Shown: positions 1 through 8,889, numbered from the stretch's first letter. The stretch is DNA of 43,767 nucleotides from Ruminococcus sp. (GCA_023667165.1 JAMPAO010000011.1:1-43767), one strand, 5' to 3'. Translations and numbers: made by a program. Notes: generated from the letters alone by a model not told the origin.

Positions 1-70
1 GATACAAAAAATCCTGCGTCATTCAGCATTTCTCCGGTTTCCGAGGAGGTCTGTTATTACGGTCTTATTT

Positions 71-110
71 CAAACAGCCTGCAGGCATCGGTGCGCCTGC
101 AGGCTGTTTG
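71..110. terminator. Perfect 16-bp inverted repeat, probable terminator
   Basis: Arms 71-86 and 95-110 are perfectly complementary around an 8-nt loop. The plus-strand side is followed by a loosely T-rich stretch (GGTTCTTATAATTCTTC) and there is no clear T-tract on the minus side. It lies 28 bp beyond the stop of the minus-strand mazF-like gene, so it could end transcripts from either side. Confidence 0.55.
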
Positions 111-138
111 GGTTCTTATAATTCTTCGGCGGGGGAGC

Positions 139-516
139 TTATGTAACCCCGCCGCCTGCACGCGGAGCTTCCCCGCCTAAACCGAAGCTGATGGATAAGG
201 CGTTGTTTACCTGGGTCATGGACGGAGGATCAAGCTCTCCCATGCGTTCCTTAAGTCTTTTTTTATCAATGGTGCGTATCTGCTCCAGCAGCACGACGCT
301 GTCCTTGGAAAGGCCGCATCTGTCGGCGTTGAGCTCAATATGAGTGGGCAGCCTGGACTTCTCCTTCTGGCTTGTGATAGCCGCGGCGATCACCGTGGGA
401 CTGTGCCTGTTGCCCACATCATTCTGCACTATAAGCACGGGTCTTATGCCGCCCTGCTCCGAGCCTACAACGGGACTCAGATCGGCGTAATATATCTCTC
501 CTCTTTTAACAGACAT
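139..516 (-). CDS. mazF: MazF/PemK-family endoribonuclease toxin
   Basis: The protein has 125 residues starting MSVKRGEIYYADL, the usual opening of MazF/EndoA toxins, which cut mRNA at short ACA/UACAU-like sites. The core has the family hallmarks: GGIRPVLIVQND near residue 23 with the conserved Arg, then a PTHIEL segment. The frame stays open upstream to 678, but the start at 516 fits the family length and has AGGAAAGGA upstream. The C-terminal tail GGEAPRAGGG looks disordered. No MazE/EndoAI-type antitoxin reading frame is visible next to it; the upstream neighbour is a membrane protease. In many Clostridia this gene is a conserved chromosomal housekeeping toxin, so a distant antitoxin is possible. 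Confidence 0.88.
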   Translation of the reverse strand: MSVKRGEIYYADLSPVVGSEQGGIRPVLIVQNDVGNRHSPTVIAAAITSQKEKSRLPTHIELNADRCGLSKDSVVLLEQIRTIDKKRLKERMGELDPPSMTQVNNALSISFGLGGEAPRAGGGVT

Positions 517-718
517 TTTCGTATCATCCTTTCCTGACAGTGTAAGGAGTTTTTTCGTCTGTTTATATTTTGACCGTTTATTGCCGAAATAAACAATCGA
601 CGGATATTTTTTTAGAAAATAATAAAAGCAGCGCCGCGCAAGGCTCGGCTGACGGCTTTGCGCACGTCCTGCTTGCATATTTGACGAAAAATCCGGAGAG
701 GGACGTATCCCGGGTCAT

Positions 719-752
719 AAAGACCCGCCCGAGGATATGCGGGCGGGTCTTT
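719..752 (-). terminator. Terminator hairpin after the CPBP gene
   Basis: A 13-bp GC-rich stem (719-731 with 740-752) and an 8-nt loop start 5 bp past the CPBP stop codon. The stem has AAA and TTT at its outer ends, so it can act on either strand. It separates the protease gene from mazF. Confidence 0.65.
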
Positions 753-757
753 ATATT

Positions 758-1843
758 TTATGATATAAGTCCGATCGACGCCACAGTTCCGTAAAGCATA
801 TACGCGGTCACGATAAGCCAGGGAACGGACGTCAGGATATATTTCCATGTACGCGAATTTGTGTATGCGTTCGATACGACCAGCTTCTTTCCTTTTGAGC
901 AGAAGCCGATCATTATCACTACCGAGGCGATAATGCAGGCAAGCCGTATTATAACATTCAGTCCCGTGCAGACGATAAGGGGGATCATATCGTTCATGAC
1001 CGCGTTTATATCGGTCAGTGAGGACACGGATACCGATTCGAGCATTACCATGATAACGGCAGACATGGTGTTGTTGAGGATATGGACGGCGGCCGACGGT
1101 ATTACCGAGCCTGTTTTCACCGCCATGACTGCCCATACAAGTCCCATGCACACGGCGGGGATGCACTGCATGAAATTCTGGTGCATAAGTCCGAACATTA
1201 CCGATGAAACGATTATCCCGAAAGCGTTGCCGTACTTTCTCAGGGCGTCCAGCAGCACGCCTCTGAAAACCAGCTCCTCCAGCACCGGACCGAGGACGCA
1301 GATGTAAATATATATCAGAACGTCCAGCCAGAGCGGATTTCCCTGCGGTGCAACGCTTGCTGCCTGCGCGGTTTCCTCTATGGAAAAATTCGATAAATTT
1401 CCCGAAAGCAGCTCTATCAGCGCAAGCAGGATCATATTTACAAAGGATCCTACGGTAACAACGCCGAATGACAGAGCGGTAAACTTAAAAAATTCTTTTC
1501 CGCCGATACACGGCAGCTTGAATTTTTCCTTTATGCTCCTTTTGGTGACAAGAATTCCCACGCCTATCGCAGCTATATCGCCGGCGATTGGGAAACCGTA
1601 GGAGTATACCGCTTTCATAACGGGTATCCCTTGAATTGCCTCTTTTCCGGCGTCAAGCTGCTCCTTTGAAAAGCCTCCGCCGAGGACGGACGCGGAAAGG
1701 AGCATAACTCCCGTATTGACCGCGCTGAACACAAGGACAAGGGCGATGATTATCCATGCGGCGTTAAAATAATATCTGCGCAGAGCCTTTTTTTCGCTGT
1801 CGTCCGGCGGCGCATTCTGCTGCAAAGCGTTGTAGTTTATCAT
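758..1843 (-). CDS. CPBP-family intramembrane metalloprotease
   Basis: The 361-residue multi-pass membrane protein carries all three motifs of the CPBP (CAAX protease/bacteriocin-processing, Rce1-like) family: EELVFRG near residues 189-195, FGLMHQN with His221, and HILNN with His254. The two Glu and two His are the expected metal-site residues. Several hydrophobic segments surround them. Bacterial members cleave substrates within the membrane or give bacteriocin self-immunity; the substrate here is unknown. An earlier ATG at 1858 is in frame, but AGAGGA sits six bases before the ATG at 1843, which decides the start. A strong terminator lies only about 18 bp upstream, so expression needs read-through or a promoter before that hairpin. 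Confidence 0.9.
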   Translation of the reverse strand: MINYNALQQNAPPDDSEKKALRRYYFNAAWIIIALVLVFSAVNTGVMLLSASVLGGGFSKEQLDAGKEAIQGIPVMKAVYSYGFPIAGDIAAIGVGILVTKRSIKEKFKLPCIGGKEFFKFTALSFGVVTVGSFVNMILLALIELLSGNLSNFSIEETAQAASVAPQGNPLWLDVLIYIYICVLGPVLEELVFRGVLLDALRKYGNAFGIIVSSVMFGLMHQNFMQCIPAVCMGLVWAVMAVKTGSVIPSAAVHILNNTMSAVIMVMLESVSVSSLTDINAVMNDMIPLIVCTGLNVIIRLACIIASVVIMIGFCSKGKKLVVSNAYTNSRTWKYILTSVPWLIVTAYMLYGTVASIGLIS

Positions 1844-1860
1844 AACAGATCCTCTCATTC

Positions 1861-1890
1861 TATAAAAAATGCTCCGTTAGCCGGAGCATT
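1861..1890 (-). terminator. Strong intrinsic terminator of the sortase-pdp operon
   Basis: On the minus strand a 9-bp stem (1882-1890 with 1868-1876) with a 5-nt loop is followed directly by TTTTTT. It ends the transcript that runs through pdp. It also sits just upstream of the CPBP start codon and could work as an attenuator for that gene. Confidence 0.85.
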
Positions 1891-1928
1891 CCGTGATCAG
1901 AGCAAATTATAACCGCAGAGGATGTCCC

Positions 1929-2028
1929 CCGCCTCTAAGGCGGCGGGTGCCATCTGCATTCAGCGGGGGGTACAATCCCCCGCTGAATGCAGCGTGCGCA
2001 GCACGCTCTCTGCTTGTTGAAAGCAGAG
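1929..2028. repeat. Cluster of four consecutive inverted repeats
   Basis: Four hairpins follow one another in the 3' region of the pdp transcript: 1929-1943 (5 bp), 1954-1992 (16-bp perfect stem, 7-nt loop), 1991-2007 (7 bp, overlapping the previous foot by 2 nt) and 2008-2028 (8 bp). No reading frame with start signals occupies the stretch. This density resembles REP/BIME-type intergenic repeats or a structured 3' UTR RNA. I cannot tell whether it recurs elsewhere in the genome. Confidence 0.6.
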
Positions 2029-2048
2029 CTTTGAATGCGGGCGGAGTC

Positions 2049-3359
2049 TTAGTTCCGCCTTATGATTTTGATCACAGCGGGACGTTTTTCGGGAGCTTCC
2101 GGTGCGATCGAAAAAACGTTTTCAAAATCAGCCGCCAGCGCTGCCGTATCGCACTGCGAGGATGTTTGCAGCGTACCCAATACATCGCCCTTTTCCACTC
2201 TGTCGCCTACGGTTTTTTCAAAAATTATGCCCGCTGTGCTGTCTATGCTGCTGTCCTTGCTTTTTCTTCCCGCGCCGAGATTTAAGGAAATAAGTCCTGT
2301 TTTTTCGCAGGATATTTTATTTATATAGCCGCTTGAGGCGGCTCTGACGGCGATACTGCGCGACGGCTCTCCCATCAGCGAATAATCGCTCAGCGCGTTG
2401 GGGTCGCCGCCTTGAAGATAAACCGTTTTCTCCAAGGTTTCAAAAGCCTTGCCGCTTGCGACCGCCTTTTCCGCCATTGTTCTGCAGTCAAGATATGAAC
2501 CCTTTCCCGCAAGCATAAGCATTTCCGCTGCAAGCGAAATGCTTACCTCGTACAGATCTGTGCGGCAATTGCCCTTGAGCGCTTCCGCCGCCTCGATCAC
2601 CTCCACGGAATTGCCCACCGCCCGTCCGAGAGGCTTATCCATATCCGTTATTACCGCCGTGCATTTTACGCCGTTCTGTCTGCCGGAGTCAAGCATTGAC
2701 GCGGCAAGCTCTTCGGCGTCGCGGATATTTTTCATGAACGCTCCGTCGCCGGTCTTGACGTCAAGCACGATGCCGTCTGCTCCCGTAGCGAGCTTTTTGC
2801 TCATGATACTCGATGAGATAAGAGGGATGCTGTCCACCGCGGCGGTGGCGTTTCTCAGATCGTATATTTTTTTGTCCGCGGGAACCAGCGATTCGGTCTG
2901 GCTCGCTATCGCGAAGCCGTTCTCTCTTACCGTTTCGATAAATTTTTCATGGCTGATCGAGGCGGTAAAGCCGGGTATCGCTTCCAGCTTGTCGATGGTG
3001 CCTCCGGTATGACCGAGCCCCCGTCCCGACATTTTCGGAACGTAAATCCCGCAGGCGGCGCATATGGGACCTGCGATAAGCGTGGTTTTATCTCCCACGC
3101 CTCCGGTGCTGTGTTTGTCGACGCACACGCCTCCCAGCTCGTCCGAGGGGTGATAGGTATATCCCGAATTCATCATTGTGACCGTAAGCGCGGAGGTTTC
3201 GTCGGCGTTCATTCCGTTAAAGCATATTGCCATTAGCAGTGCGGACATCTGATAATCGGGGATATCTCCCTTGACAAATCCCGTTATAAACCAGCCGATC
3301 TCTTTATCGGAAAGCGCGCCGCCGCGCTTTTTTTTCATAATGATATCATATGCCGTCAT
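2049..3359 (-). CDS. pdp: Pyrimidine-nucleoside (thymidine) phosphorylase
   Basis: The 436-residue enzyme splits thymidine or uridine with phosphate into base and (deoxy)ribose-1-phosphate, part of nucleoside salvage in the cytoplasm. The family signature SGRGLGHTGGTIDKLE is intact at residues 111-126, and the phosphate-binding segment DKHSTGGVGDK is at 81-91. The length is normal for the Pdp/DeoA family. Pdp enzymes accept both uridine and thymidine, DeoA mainly thymidine; the sequence alone does not decide firmly, though Firmicute enzymes are usually Pdp. AAAGGA precedes the ATG. It is the last gene of the minus-strand operon, 42 bp after the SpoIID-domain gene. Confidence 0.93.
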   Translation of the reverse strand: MTAYDIIMKKKRGGALSDKEIGWFITGFVKGDIPDYQMSALLMAICFNGMNADETSALTVTMMNSGYTYHPSDELGGVCVDKHSTGGVGDKTTLIAGPICAACGIYVPKMSGRGLGHTGGTIDKLEAIPGFTASISHEKFIETVRENGFAIASQTESLVPADKKIYDLRNATAAVDSIPLISSSIMSKKLATGADGIVLDVKTGDGAFMKNIRDAEELAASMLDSGRQNGVKCTAVITDMDKPLGRAVGNSVEVIEAAEALKGNCRTDLYEVSISLAAEMLMLAGKGSYLDCRTMAEKAVASGKAFETLEKTVYLQGGDPNALSDYSLMGEPSRSIAVRAASSGYINKISCEKTGLISLNLGAGRKSKDSSIDSTAGIIFEKTVGDRVEKGDVLGTLQTSSQCDTAALAADFENVFSIAPEAPEKRPAVIKIIRRN

Positions 3360-3401
3360 AACCGCTTTATCCTTTCTTCCGCTTACAGCCTGAGCAGGCT
3401 C

Positions 3402-4964
3402 TTACCTTATCTCGATACCGGGGAAATAGTACATCAGTATCTGATCGTAGGTGCTGCCCTGCTTTGCGAGGATATTTGCGCCGTTCTGGCTCATTCCCAC
3501 GCCGTGGCCGTAGCCGTATGTAACAAAGGTAAATTCTCCGTCGGCATAGCTGACGTCGAAGCACCAGCTTTTTATGCCGAAATTCAGTATCTGCTCTCTT
3601 ATTTTTCTTCCGGAAACCGTCGTCTGACCGTCGACGCTTACGCCGCTTACATAGTTTCCGTCTATTCTCGAGGTAACGGTCAGCCAGTTATAAGGATTAT
3701 CCGAAAGGGTGATCCCAAGACCGTTTTCAAGGGATCTTCTGATATAATCCTCGGAAAATGTTGTTATAACGCCGTAATTGGGGTCTGACTGAACGTCGAA
3801 GGCCGTTGATATGCTTGTGAGATAGGGGACGTTTTCCCCGCCCCACACATTGACTGCGGATGCAGTAGTACCCGCAGTTGAGGCGGTATAGACCGTCTGT
3901 GCAACGCTTCCGTTGTAGTAGCAGCACTTTCCCCATACCGAGGAAACAGCGGCTCTTACTTCATCGGGAACGTCGCTTTTGGTAAGCACCGAGGGAACAA
4001 GTCCTTTCTGATTGTGGTATTTTACATAGGAATAAGCCGCGACAGCCTGAGCCTTTAGCGCCTCAGTGCCGAAAGAGGGGGACATTTCCGTTGAAACTAT
4101 CATGCACACAAGCTCGTATGCGTCGTATTCCGCGGTTTTGCCGCCTACCCTTGCCGTGAATATCTCATTGCCCTCGGGGGAAACGGTGGTAAGCTCCGTC
4201 ACCGGTTCGGAGTCCGGCACGGTATAGTCGGTTATGTAAGGAACGGTTTCAAAATATGTGCCGTAGGAGGAAACATAGCCGTAGTCCGTTACCGGAGCGG
4301 TATAGGTATTTTCCGTTTCGGCGGCTGCCTGCATATCGCTCAGATTTTTCATTATTTCATCCTGCGACGGCTGCCTGTCCAGCTCGGAAAGGAGATCCGG
4401 ATCGCGGTCGTCCGCGTCGGCATAAGCGTTCTGATCGTCGACCACCGCTTCGGAAAGAATATTTTCCGAAAAGATCATATCATCCGCCGATTCCTCGGGA
4501 AAGCTGCTGTAATCGGTATTGTCGTTTGCGGCGTCCGTCTGCGGCTGCTCGGCATCGGGGGAAACGTTTTCGGTGTATTCGATGTCGCTTTCCTGCTGCG
4601 GAACATATGTAGCCTCCGTTTGAACGGGGATATTTCTTTCCGCTTCGGCTCCGTAAACGATCTGTTCGCCTGTCTGCGGTGAACCGCCGGATCCTTCGAT
4701 CGCCTGTTCGATGGCGGTTTTCGGTGAAAGCTCGGCTTTAATAACGGGAACTCCGTATGAAGCGCCGCTCAGATCTGTTTCCGCGTCGGTTTTTTCCCGC
4801 TCCTGTTCGGTCTGAGCCGGAGCGGTCTGCGTAGCGGTGTTGTAATAATATTCGCTTGATATCTGTGCCGTGTCCACATCGTCCACCATCAGGAAAGCAA
4901 ATGTGTAAAAGCTTCCAATGGCGGCAAGCGCGGCAATGCCGTTAAGTATTGATCGCAGTTTCAT
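3402..4964 (-). CDS. SpoIID/LytB-domain protein with long acidic N-terminal region
   Basis: A 520-residue exported protein. Residues 8-27 form an uncleaved signal/anchor, and about 30-265 are acidic, Thr/Ser/Gln-rich and probably disordered. A SpoIID/LytB domain fills the C-terminal half. Glu293 in STEMSPSFG followed by EALKAQAVAAYSYV matches the catalytic region of SpoIID lytic transglycosylases. GYGHGVGMSQ (484-493) and the closing YDQILMYYFPG are the family end motifs. SpoIID cuts denuded glycan strands during engulfment, but this architecture and its place after four sortases suggest a wall-remodelling role not tied to sporulation (inference). AGAAAGGA lies seven bases before the ATG. Confidence 0.87.
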   Translation of the reverse strand: MKLRSILNGIAALAAIGSFYTFAFLMVDDVDTAQISSEYYYNTATQTAPAQTEQEREKTDAETDLSGASYGVPVIKAELSPKTAIEQAIEGSGGSPQTGEQIVYGAEAERNIPVQTEATYVPQQESDIEYTENVSPDAEQPQTDAANDNTDYSSFPEESADDMIFSENILSEAVVDDQNAYADADDRDPDLLSELDRQPSQDEIMKNLSDMQAAAETENTYTAPVTDYGYVSSYGTYFETVPYITDYTVPDSEPVTELTTVSPEGNEIFTARVGGKTAEYDAYELVCMIVSTEMSPSFGTEALKAQAVAAYSYVKYHNQKGLVPSVLTKSDVPDEVRAAVSSVWGKCCYYNGSVAQTVYTASTAGTTASAVNVWGGENVPYLTSISTAFDVQSDPNYGVITTFSEDYIRRSLENGLGITLSDNPYNWLTVTSRIDGNYVSGVSVDGQTTVSGRKIREQILNFGIKSWCFDVSYADGEFTFVTYGYGHGVGMSQNGANILAKQGSTYDQILMYYFPGIEIR

Positions 4965-5092
4965 GATAATATCCTTTCTCGTCTTTTCTTTTGTTTTTTT
5001 GGGAACTTACGGTCCTTTCCGCCGAGGCTGTGTTTTTTTATCTTTTGACCTTCGTCCGGTGCAGCTCCGTAATGCAGATATTCCCCGATGAA

Positions 5093-6136
5093 TTACTCAT
5101 CTATATATGTTCCGCCGTTATATTTGTAGTAGATGGCGGGCCATTTCGGATTTGGATTTTTGGAGAAACGCGCGGTGTCGATGGATTCCTTTGTTTCTCC
5201 TGCGCGCAGCTTTCTTGCGACTATGATATGGCGTGAATCGTCCCACTCTGTGGAACAGGTGGAAAGTGTGAGATAATCGTCCGTTTCTCCGCACTCAACT
5301 CCCGTGATTATGGTGCTTCTTTTTGTTATTTCGTCCATAAAGGTAAGGAATGAGTAATTATCGCTGAAATTGATGTAATTCTGATAATCAAACAGCGGTC
5401 TGTTGTCGTCGTGTTCGGGTTTGATGTTTATTACAAAGGAGGAAATTATCACATACGTGTCCTCGGAGTAATTGGTGTTGAAGTAGATAAAGGGGTTTTT
5501 CAGCCAATATGCGGGATCCCATCTGTAGTAGTCAAGGTTTCCGAACATCGTTCCGTCCTTTTGGTTGTGGGCGTAAAGGATAACGTTATCGGACCGCGTA
5601 TATCCGCCTACTTCGTTGCGGTAATCCGCAAAGCAGGTGCCGCACTGACGCTGGTTTCCGTAGAAATTGTGGTCGAGATAGTAATCGTTGTCGCTGTATT
5701 TTACCACGGGCTCGTCCACGCAGCCGGGAATATTTATGTATCCGACCGTATCGGGGTTTATTGCAAGCAGCTCGGAGGCTCCCGCAAGCACCGTAAGCTC
5801 CGGCAGTTCCTCCGGAACAGCTCCGGTTTCGGCTATATCGTAAGCCGACTGTCCCGGATCTACGCTTGCAAGGGACTGACCGCCCGACTGGGAGTAGATC
5901 ACCTTTAACGTATTGTGGTTTTTCTTCGCCTCGTACATCTGGTAGAAGTAATCGCCCAGAATGACGGCGCATACGACCAGCACAGCAAAAGATATAAGCA
6001 CGATCAGCTTGTTGATTATTTCCGACGAGCTGTCGCCCTTGCAGGGGAAAACTCTCTGCACAAAGGGTCTGTTATCCTTTTTTTTGCTTTTTTTGGAGTG
6101 CTTATTAACAGCTCTCGCTTCATCGCTCATGGACAT
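5093..6136 (-). CDS. Class B sortase, paralogue 4 of the tandem set
   Basis: A 347-residue membrane-anchored cysteine transpeptidase, last of four sortases in transcription order. A basic N-terminus is followed by KGDSSSEIINK (33-43), one transmembrane segment (about 44-65), and an extracellular SrtB domain. The catalytic triad is readable: His190 in YAHNQKDGTMFG, Cys294 in LSTCS, Arg302 in DSRHIIVAR. Class B sortases usually attach NPQTN-like proteins to peptidoglycan or build pili. It is the most divergent of the four: YAHN instead of YGHN, STE instead of SNE after the Cys, and an altered tail. GAGG-type RBS lies nine bases before the ATG. No obvious substrate is encoded in the window. Confidence 0.9.
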   Translation of the reverse strand: MSMSDEARAVNKHSKKSKKKDNRPFVQRVFPCKGDSSSEIINKLIVLISFAVLVVCAVILGDYFYQMYEAKKNHNTLKVIYSQSGGQSLASVDPGQSAYDIAETGAVPEELPELTVLAGASELLAINPDTVGYINIPGCVDEPVVKYSDNDYYLDHNFYGNQRQCGTCFADYRNEVGGYTRSDNVILYAHNQKDGTMFGNLDYYRWDPAYWLKNPFIYFNTNYSEDTYVIISSFVINIKPEHDDNRPLFDYQNYINFSDNYSFLTFMDEITKRSTIITGVECGETDDYLTLSTCSTEWDDSRHIIVARKLRAGETKESIDTARFSKNPNPKWPAIYYKYNGGTYIDE

Positions 6137-6175
6137 ATGGAAAAACCTCGAATAATAAATTTGGGATATCCTTGC

Positions 6176-7909
6176 TCAGGCTGCCTCTGCGCTGCCGTTA
6201 TCCGCAGGGAGTACGGGTTCGCTTTCGGTGCCGTATGTATCCGCGCCCGTGACGGGAAGCGTCTGATCGGAGAAAGGAGCTTCCGTATTTACAGCGGCGG
6301 GAACTGACGGTTCCGTTTCGGAAGCCGTTGTTTCGGTTGCCGATTTGCGGCGGGAAGCTATATTTTCTCTCGGTCTTGTTCTTCGGGTCTGCGACTCGGT
6401 GGTTTCGGCAGCGGAAGTGGTAGTTTCCGTTGTGGTTTCGGCAGTTGTGGTGGCAGCTTCGGTCGTGGTTTCGGCAGTTGTAGTGGTAGTTTCCGGCTCG
6501 GAGTAGCTGTTCCGGGAAAGTATAACGTCCCAGTCTATCTGCTTGGCGTTGGGGTTGAGAGCCGCCGACGCAAAGTCGAAGGATGAGAGATCCTCGCCCT
6601 CGCGGAACCTTCTTGCCAGTACGACGAACCGAGAATCGGAGTACTCATTGCTGCAGGTGGACAGAACCATCAGCTCGTCGCCGTAGCTTACGTCCACGGG
6701 GGAGATTATCTGATTCCGCTCTTCGACCTGGCTCATATACCACTTGAACGTGTTTTCGTCAGCCAGCGTTTCGATATAGTCATGATAGTGAAAAACCTCT
6801 CCGTTGGAATCATGCTTTTCGTAAACGTTGGTAACGAAATAGCCGAAGATAACATAATCGTAAACGCCGAACTCGGTATTGAATGAAAACGAGGGGTAAC
6901 GCTGATAGAAGTCCACATTGTTCTTGAAGCTTTTCAGCCTGCCGAACATGGTGCCGTCCTCCTGGTTGTGACCGTAAAGCACAATATTGGGCGACGTGTA
7001 ATCGGCGGTCATGGTGCAGCGGTAGTCCATAAATATGGAACCCGCCTTGTTTTTCCTGTCGTCGTAGGTATGGGTCAGATAATACTCGTTATCCGTACCC
7101 TGTACAACAGGCATATGGATCCCGCAGGAGGGGATCTCGAGAAAGCCTTTAACGCTGTCGGAAATGCTTATGAAATCCTTTACGACGCTCAAGGCGTGGG
7201 ACTGTCTTTCCTCCGAGGTGGGAGGGATAGTGACTACGCTGCCGTCCGTTCCGATGGAGGTCGCCACGGTAGTGGTAACGCTTTCGGCGATACGGCTTAC
7301 GTCCTCCAGCATTTCTTCGGACTGCGCAAGGGTGCTTGCAAGCATAACGCCCGCGCCTATGAAAACGCAGGTCGAGGCGATAAAAACTATTTTCCGTATG
7401 ATCTCCGCGATACCGTCGCCCTTCCAGGGCAGCAGCTTCTGCCAAAATCCCGGTTTTTTTGGGGGGAGGCTTTCGCTGCCGTTATCGGGGGCGTTTTCGG
7501 AAATATTGCTGTCGGGAGAGAAAGGGTCTTTGCTTTCCGCGCCGTTTTTATCGGTAGCGTCGATCCCCGCTTCTTCATCATATATCACGATCATACCATC
7601 CTCGTCGGTTACAGGCTCATTGATAACAGCGGGAGGCTCGTTTTCCGGCAGAGTGTTTTCGTCCGCTGAAAAGCTGAGGGTTTCCGAGCTGCTGCTGTCC
7701 GAAATTTTATCCGGCAGCTTGTCTATTGTGCTTTGAAAGCCGCTGCCGAACGCGGCTGCGTCATTGAAAAATTTAGAAAAATCTCTCAGCGCCTTGGGAC
7801 GTTCCTTTGAGTCCGCGGAGCTTTCAAGGCTGAAATCTTCTATAAGGCTGTCAAAATATTTCCCCACAGGGGCGCTGTCGCCCTCCGAGGTTTTCTTTTC
7901 ATCTGACAT
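6176..7909 (-). CDS. Class B sortase with long N-terminal region and Thr-rich LPVTG tail
   Basis: At 577 residues this is about twice the usual sortase length. Residues 1-150 are acidic and probably cytoplasmic, KGDGIAEIIRK (163-173) precedes a transmembrane segment (about 174-194), and the SrtB domain spans about 240-460. The triad is His314 (LYGHNQ), Cys419 (LSTCSNE) and Arg427 (DSRFVVLAR). After the conserved NPNAKQIDWD closing motif the chain continues for over 100 residues. That extension is a TTTAETTTE-type linker, a basic patch (RRTRPRENIASRR) and LPVTG at 551-555, 22 residues from the end. The tail should be extracellular. LPVTG has no following hydrophobic segment, so it is not a classical anchor signal. 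AGAGGA precedes the ATG. Confidence 0.9.
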   Translation of the reverse strand: MSDEKKTSEGDSAPVGKYFDSLIEDFSLESSADSKERPKALRDFSKFFNDAAAFGSGFQSTIDKLPDKISDSSSSETLSFSADENTLPENEPPAVINEPVTDEDGMIVIYDEEAGIDATDKNGAESKDPFSPDSNISENAPDNGSESLPPKKPGFWQKLLPWKGDGIAEIIRKIVFIASTCVFIGAGVMLASTLAQSEEMLEDVSRIAESVTTTVATSIGTDGSVVTIPPTSEERQSHALSVVKDFISISDSVKGFLEIPSCGIHMPVVQGTDNEYYLTHTYDDRKNKAGSIFMDYRCTMTADYTSPNIVLYGHNQEDGTMFGRLKSFKNNVDFYQRYPSFSFNTEFGVYDYVIFGYFVTNVYEKHDSNGEVFHYHDYIETLADENTFKWYMSQVEERNQIISPVDVSYGDELMVLSTCSNEYSDSRFVVLARRFREGEDLSSFDFASAALNPNAKQIDWDVILSRNSYSEPETTTTTAETTTEAATTTAETTTETTTSAAETTESQTRRTRPRENIASRRKSATETTASETEPSVPAAVNTEAPFSDQTLPVTGADTYGTESEPVLPADNGSAEAA

Positions 7910-7935
7910 GGCGTTTTTCCTCTGTAAATTTAAGA

Positions 7936-8874
7936 TTATTGACCGTAAATGAAGTTCCAGTCGGGTTCCTTGGCGTCGGGATTGAGCTGCGCCGCCGATG
8001 TGTCGACTTCGGGGCTTTCGCCGTCCCTTACACGTCTGCCGATAACGACCAGGCGCGACGGCTCAAACTCGTTGCTGCAGGTTGACAGGGTCATGAATTT
8101 ATCGCCCTTTTTCACGTCTACGCCCGTGATTATCTGGGAGCGCTCCTCCACATTTGCCATGAAATCCTCATAGGTGTATTGGCTGCTGCCGAAGCGGACG
8201 TAATTGTGATAGTCGAAAACAACGCCGTCCCTTGTCTGCTGCGGCTCGACCTCGCATATGAATACGGCTATTATCTTATATGTGTATTCCTCGTACAGAT
8301 TGGAAAACGTAAAGGTCGGGTGCTCAAGATAAAAATCAAAGCGGCTCGTGTTCTGGTGAGTAAGCTTGTATCTTTGCAGAGTGCCGAACATCGTGCCGTT
8401 TGCCTGGTTGTGGCCGTACAGTATGATGTTGTCGCTCTGATTGAAATCGTAGTCGTTGACCACGCTGCGGAAGTCGGCGAAAACCGTTCCGGGCTGGGCG
8501 TAGCTGCCGTAGAAGTTGTGATTTAGGTAAAAATCGTTGTCCGCTCCCTGTACCACAACGTTATCTATATCCGTGCCGTCCACGGTTATCCAGCCGGCAG
8601 TATCGGGGTTGTCATCCGCAAAGCTTTGCATGGAGTCCAGCACCGTAAGCGGTTCGAGAACGGTGGTGGTTTCCGTTTCATCATCTTCCGGAGGGGGAGG
8701 AGCCGTGGTCTGCTGCGTGATGACTACAGGCTCCGTGTGGTGGCGGTCCGCAAGTTCGTCGTTAAGCTCTTTCGCTTTCTGCTCCTGGATAACATAATAT
8801 GCAAGGTATGCCAGCGAGCATACCAAAATGACCGAAGCAATAACGATAATTATCTTTCTTGATCTCATACCCAA
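7936..8874 (-). CDS. Class B sortase, paralogue 2 of the tandem set
   Basis: A 312-residue sortase with a very short cytoplasmic start (MGMRSRK), one transmembrane segment (about 8-28), a Thr/Pro-rich linker (about 50-75) and the catalytic domain. Triad: His155 in LYGHNQANGTMFG, Cys266 in LSTCSNEF, Arg274 in EPSRLVVIGR. It lacks the KGD..EI..K motif that precedes the membrane segment in the other three paralogues. The tail NPDAKEPDWNFIYGQ is nearly shared with paralogue 1, which points to local duplication. GAGG lies upstream of the ATG, and only 15 bp separate it from the preceding sortase stop. Confidence 0.9.
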   Translation of the reverse strand: MGMRSRKIIIVIASVILVCSLAYLAYYVIQEQKAKELNDELADRHHTEPVVITQQTTAPPPPEDDETETTTVLEPLTVLDSMQSFADDNPDTAGWITVDGTDIDNVVVQGADNDFYLNHNFYGSYAQPGTVFADFRSVVNDYDFNQSDNIILYGHNQANGTMFGTLQRYKLTHQNTSRFDFYLEHPTFTFSNLYEEYTYKIIAVFICEVEPQQTRDGVVFDYHNYVRFGSSQYTYEDFMANVEERSQIITGVDVKKGDKFMTLSTCSNEFEPSRLVVIGRRVRDGESPEVDTSAAQLNPDAKEPDWNFIYGQ

Positions 8875-8889
8875 AACCTCGTGAAAAAT

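Noticed and set aside
612..1166. A 184-codon minus-strand frame overlapping the CPBP gene
   Set aside because: It is an out-of-frame shadow of the protease gene and runs through the terminator at 719-752.
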